This document shows, piece after piece, positions 60,739-64,000 of a stretch of 64,000 bases of DNA (position 1 is its first letter; the number at the start of each line of letters is the position of its first letter). Origin of the DNA: Acidobacteriota bacterium (GTDB lineage: Bacteria > Acidobacteriota > Vicinamibacteria > Vicinamibacterales > CAVVIG01); the NCBI GenBank assembly GCA_018268955.1, contig JAFDVO010000017.1, positions 173,890-237,889 on the forward strand, read 5' to 3'. Both the position numbers and the translations under genes were made by a program. The notes under the pieces were generated by a model that was not told the origin of the DNA, did not search any database, and saw only the letters and a program-made list of their open reading frames with translations.

Positions 60739-63279
60739 ATGTCCCATGACCTCCCGCTCGCACGCGACGGCGCGCATCACGATGCGCGCCTGGCTCGCGC
60801 CGCCCGTCTCGAGGCGGCGCGCGGCGAACTGCGGGAGGCGTCCGCCCGCGGCGAGGGCGGCCGGCATGCGATGCGGCAGTACTCGCATCGCATGGACGCG
60901 CTCATCCAGCAGCTGTATGCCGACGCGGGGCCGCTGACCCAGTCGGTCGCCGTGTTCGCCCTGGGAGGCTACGGCCGGCGGGAACTGTGCCTGCACTCGG
61001 ACGTCGACGTGCTGATCCTGTTTGCCGGGACGATCGGCCGCGACGACGAACGGTTCCTGCACGCCTTCCTCAACCCGCTCTGGGACCTGGGCCTCACCAT
61101 CGGCCATCACGTGCGGGAGGTGGCCGAAGGCGGTGGCCTCGAGTCGGACAACTCCGAGTTTCTCCTTGCGCTGACCGACGCGCGTCCCGTCGTTGGCGAC
61201 GCGACGCTGCTCGACGAGTTCCTCGACGCGGCGAACCTGCCGCGCACGCACGCGCGGACGCTCGATGCCCTCAAGGGGCTCATCGCCGAGCGGCACGCCA
61301 AGTTCAACGACACGCTCTACCAGCTCGAGCCGGACGTGAAGGACTCGCCCGGCGGGCTGCGCGACCTGTTCGGGGCGCACACCATTGCCAAGCTGACGGA
61401 CCCGGCGCTGCTCGCGAATGGCGGCGCAGGTCCCAGGGCGATGGACGATGCGGAGGAGTTCCTGCTGCGAGTGCGCTCGGTGCTGCACCTCGACACCGGA
61501 CGGCACCACAACGTGCTCAGCCACGAACTGCAGGAGCGGGTGGCCGAGCGTCTCGGCTACACCGGCGCGACACCGAGCCAGCGCGTGGAGCGGCTCATGG
61601 GCGACTACTTCCGGCACGCGCGCGTGATCGACAGGTCGCTGCGATTCGCGCTGAAAGCCGCGCCCGCGCCAATTGGTGAAAACCTCGTGCGCGGCGCGGA
61701 CGGGATCCGCTTCGTTGACGCCCGAGAAGCCTCGGAACGGCCCGAGACATGGCTGGGCGCCTTTCAGGCCGCACTGGATGCTGCGTGCCCCGTGTCGGAT
61801 GACGCGCTCGGCACCATCGGGCAGAACGCCGGGCGCTTCGCCGCGGAGGCCTTCTTCCCGTCAGCCGGGCACCGCGATGCGCTGCTGCGATTCCTCAGGC
61901 TGCGCCCCGGCCTGTATGCGCGGCTCTCCGAGATGCACGAGTGCGGGCTGCTCGGCCAGATGTTCCCGGAGTTCAAGGCGATCAACTGCCGCGTCGTGCG
62001 GGACTTCTACCACAAGTACACCGTCGACGAGCACACGCTGCTGACGATCCGGAACCTGGAACGGCTGCTGGATCATCCGCCGCGCGATCGCGAGCGGTTC
62101 GCGAGGCTCCTCAGTGAGCTGAAGGCGTCCGAGCTGCTGGTGCTCTCCCTCATCTATCACGATGTCGGGAAGTGGACCGACGAGGACCACACGCTCGAAA
62201 GCGCCCGCATGGCGCACCAGATGTTCGATCGGCTCGCCCTGTCCGACGAGCAGCGCGCCGAAGTGGACTTCCTGGTCCGCGAGCACATTCGCATGTCCCT
62301 GGTCGCGTTCCGTCGCGATACGGAGGACCCGGAAATCGTCCGCCAGTTCGCCCAGTTCATCGGCGTCGAGGAGCGGCTGAAGATGCTGTGCCTCATGACC
62401 CTGGCCGACGTCGAGGCGGTGAGCCGCGAAACGCTGACGCCCTGGAAGGAGGAGCTGCTCTGGCGCCTCTACGTCGATACCTACAACCACCTCACGCTGA
62501 CCTACGGCGACGAGGTAATCGACCGCGAGCAGTCGCAGCACTCGGCGCTGCTGGCGCAGTTGCCGCCAGACCTCTCGGCGGACGAGGTGTCGGCGTTCCT
62601 CGAGGGGCTGCCGCGCCGTTACATGCAGCTGTTCTCGCATGAGGCGGTCTACAAGCACGTGCGCCTGGCGCGTGACCTCGCGCCGGACGCCGTCCAGGCC
62701 TGGCTCGACAAGGTCGACTCGGGCTGGGAACTGACAGTGCTGACGCACGACCGGCCCTTCCTCTTCTCGAACATCTCGGGTGTCCTCTCCTCATACGGCA
62801 TGGACATCCTCCGCGGCTTCGCCTTCACCAAGCCGAACGGCCTCATCGTCGACCTGTTTCACTTCACGGATGACGAACGCTTCCTCGAGCTGAACGCGGA
62901 GGGCGAGGCGGAGCTGCTCAAGACCCTTGGCGAGGTGGTGCTCGGGCAGAAGGAGATCGCGGCCACATTGCGCGGTCGCGAGCAGGGCGCGTTCCGGCGC
63001 AAGCTCCCGGGCTTCGCCCCGGTCGTGCACTGCGACAACGATTCGTCCCGGCGCTACACGATCGTGGAGATCGTGGCCGAGGACGCGCTCGGCCTGCTCT
63101 ATCGGGTCAGCCGGGCGATGTCGGATTCCGGATGTGACGTCGACCTGGTGCTCATTGCCACCGAGGGGCGGCGCGCCATCGACGTGTTCCATCTCACTCG
63201 GGACGGCCGGAAGCTGACGCTCGAGGAGCAGGCTGACGTGACGACTAACCTTCAACGCGTTCTGGAGGGACGCTCATGA
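60739..63279 (+). CDS. glnD: [Protein-PII] uridylyltransferase / uridylyl-removing enzyme GlnD
   Basis: 846 residues from the ATG at 60739 (a GTG at 60706 would add 11). The nucleotidyltransferase motif GGYGRRELCLHSDVDVLIL lies at 76-94 with its metal-binding aspartates. VKDSPGGLRDL follows, the GlnD-specific linker domain. The HD hydrolase part has DEHTLLTIRNLERL and IYHDVGKW (His474-Asp475). Two C-terminal ACT domains (about 668-750 and 773-846) bind glutamine. The enzyme uridylylates P-II under nitrogen limitation and removes UMP when glutamine is high. It overlaps glnB by ATGA. Confidence 0.97.
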   Translation: MSHDLPLARDGAHHDARLARAARLEAARGELREASARGEGGRHAMRQYSHRMDALIQQLYADAGPLTQSVAVFALGGYGRRELCLHSDVDVLILFAGTIGRDDERFLHAFLNPLWDLGLTIGHHVREVAEGGGLESDNSEFLLALTDARPVVGDATLLDEFLDAANLPRTHARTLDALKGLIAERHAKFNDTLYQLEPDVKDSPGGLRDLFGAHTIAKLTDPALLANGGAGPRAMDDAEEFLLRVRSVLHLDTGRHHNVLSHELQERVAERLGYTGATPSQRVERLMGDYFRHARVIDRSLRFALKAAPAPIGENLVRGADGIRFVDAREASERPETWLGAFQAALDAACPVSDDALGTIGQNAGRFAAEAFFPSAGHRDALLRFLRLRPGLYARLSEMHECGLLGQMFPEFKAINCRVVRDFYHKYTVDEHTLLTIRNLERLLDHPPRDRERFARLLSELKASELLVLSLIYHDVGKWTDEDHTLESARMAHQMFDRLALSDEQRAEVDFLVREHIRMSLVAFRRDTEDPEIVRQFAQFIGVEERLKMLCLMTLADVEAVSRETLTPWKEELLWRLYVDTYNHLTLTYGDEVIDREQSQHSALLAQLPPDLSADEVSAFLEGLPRRYMQLFSHEAVYKHVRLARDLAPDAVQAWLDKVDSGWELTVLTHDRPFLFSNISGVLSSYGMDILRGFAFTKPNGLIVDLFHFTDDERFLELNAEGEAELLKTLGEVVLGQKEIAATLRGREQGAFRRKLPGFAPVVHCDNDSSRRYTIVEIVAEDALGLLYRVSRAMSDSGCDVDLVLIATEGRRAIDVFHLTRDGRKLTLEEQADVTTNLQRVLEGRS

Positions 63280-63605
63280 AACTGATCAAGGCGATTGTTC
63301 GACCCAACAAGGTAGATGAAGTGAAGGCTGCGCTGGAGAAGATCCAGATCTCCGGCATGACGGTGACCGAGGTGCGCGGCCACGGGAAGCAGAAGGGGCA
63401 CACCGCGATCTACCGCGGCCAGGAGTACAACGTGAGCCTCCTCCCCAAGATGGAAATCGAGGTCGTGGTGCCAGACTCGATGGCGGACGATGCGATCAAG
63501 GCGATCATTGCCTCGGCGCGGACGGGGGAGATCGGCGACGGCCGTGTCTTCGTCATCCCCGTGCTGGAGAGCTACAAGATCCGGACGGGCGAGCGGGAGA
63601 GCTAG
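63276..63605 (+). CDS. glnB: Nitrogen regulatory protein P-II
   Basis: 109 residues, start overlapping the glnD stop by 4 nt. It opens MKLIKAIVRPNKVDEVKAAL. The T-loop is GQEYNVSLLPK with Tyr51, the residue that GlnD uridylylates, and the C-terminal signature region TGEIGDGRVFVIPV is intact. P-II trimers sense ATP/ADP and 2-oxoglutarate and control AmtB, GlnD targets and others. The GlnD-GlnB coupling implies enzyme and substrate are made together. I cannot tell GlnB from GlnK by sequence alone. Confidence 0.97.
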   Translation: MKLIKAIVRPNKVDEVKAALEKIQISGMTVTEVRGHGKQKGHTAIYRGQEYNVSLLPKMEIEVVVPDSMADDAIKAIIASARTGEIGDGRVFVIPVLESYKIRTGERES

Positions 63606-63610
63606 GGCCG

Positions 63611-63629
63611 GATCTCGGAACGCGAGATC
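63611..63629 (+). terminator. Hairpin after glnB
   Basis: Arms GATCTCG (63611-63617) and CGAGATC (63623-63629) with loop GAACG, six nt after the glnB stop. No T tract. The rest of the gap to 63737 holds degenerate GGAAGTCGGAAG-like short repeats and an inverted CTCCGACTTC copy near 63682. Confidence 0.45.
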
Positions 63630-63737
63630 AGCGTTCGGAGGTCAGCACTCGGGAGTCGGAAGTTCGGAGGAGCGTGCGTGGTCTCCGACTTCTGGCTTCG
63701 GCAACCGACGCGGTGTGGTGATGGCGGGACGAACGCG

Positions 63738-64000
63738 TCACTGCGCCGCAGGCGGCCTGATGTCCTTGATGATGAACACCTTCTCGCCGGGGCGCATCAG
63801 CCCCAGTTCGCCGCGGCCGAGTTCCTCGATCGCGGCCGGGTCGTTCGTCAGCCGATCGATTTCCTCTCGAAGGCGCGCATTCGTGGCCTTCTGCTGCGCC
63901 AGTGCGGCGGTCGCCGCCTCGAACTCATCACGCGCGCGCAGCATCGCCAGCAGCCCACGCTCTCCCACGACCGCGTCGACGATCGTGGCGCCCGCGAAGA
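63738..64000 (-). CDS. FtsB/DivIC-type septum formation initiator (5' end beyond window)
   Basis: The minus strand is open from the stop at 63738 to the window edge, so the start is missing. Visible residues run from FAGATIVDAVVGERGLL through a coiled-coil stretch (RARDEFEAATAALAQQKATN, LREEIDRLTND) to a C-terminal IEELGRGELGLMRPGEKVFII. The membrane helix end, short coiled coil and the ARxELGLxxPGEKVF motif are those of FtsB/DivIC, which joins FtsL and FtsQ in the division complex. It is convergent with glnB. Confidence 0.88.
   Translation of the reverse strand, partial: FAGATIVDAVVGERGLLAMLRARDEFEAATAALAQQKATNARLREEIDRLTNDPAAIEELGRGELGLMRPGEKVFIIKDIRPPAAQ

Overview
This window is 64 kb of GC-rich chromosomal DNA from a Gram-negative bacterium. 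The gene mix suggests Acidobacteriota, most likely the Vicinamibacterales (Luteitalea/Vicinamibacter group). The reasons are Ser/Thr kinases with TPR tails beside an ECF sigma factor of the TIGR02999 type, a PEP-CTERM protein, very large secreted Ig/carboxypeptidase-regulatory repeat proteins, and a glnD-glnB pair in a high-GC genome. This placement is an inference from gene content, with no marker gene behind it. I saw no rRNA, tRNA, CRISPR array, integrase, transposase or phage gene.

Layout. 1-5.2 kb: a Sua5-type tRNA-modification gene on the minus strand (open at the left edge), divergent from a two-gene unit of a SIR2-like/TIR protein and a nSTAND1 NTPase with a WD40 tail, a candidate NAD-linked conflict (anti-phage) system. 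5.2-18 kb: signalling genes. These are a hybrid histidine kinase, a CsgG-like secreted protein with an FHA-TM-trypsin-like protease, two transmembrane Ser/Thr kinases (one in an operon with an ECF sigma factor), a tandem PilZ protein and two small unknowns. 17.7-49.6 kb: half the window is one apparent four-gene operon of a PEP-CTERM protein, a 4587-residue Ig/PKD repeat protein, a parvulin-type peptidyl-prolyl isomerase and a 5578-residue carboxypeptidase-regulatory repeat protein. The last three overlap by 4 nt at each junction. I read this as a cell-surface megaprotein system with its own folding catalyst.

49.7-54.5 kb: a secreted thioredoxin-like protein without its cysteines, a YcbB-type L,D-transpeptidase and a convergent YcbK-type DUF882 protein (cell wall), a tandem universal stress protein, and a YbaK-like deacylase. 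54.6-56.9 kb: a periplasmic sulfur-looking cluster, with a TsdA-like diheme cytochrome c divergent from a Tat-exported DsrE-like protein and an exported DUF442-type phosphatase/rhodanese-like protein. 57-63.6 kb: a nitrogen module of amtB, two predicted outer-membrane proteins, glnD and glnB. Its intergenic regions carry four copies or near-copies of a palindrome, CCGACA-N4-TGTCGG, that may be a shared operator. 63.7-64 kb: the end of an FtsB/DivIC-type division gene, open at the right edge.

Several intergenic gaps (about 9.97, 49.7, 54.5 and 63.6 kb) hold degenerate short repeats, most with a period near 7 nt. Two of them, 40 kb apart, share the same unit in opposite orientation.
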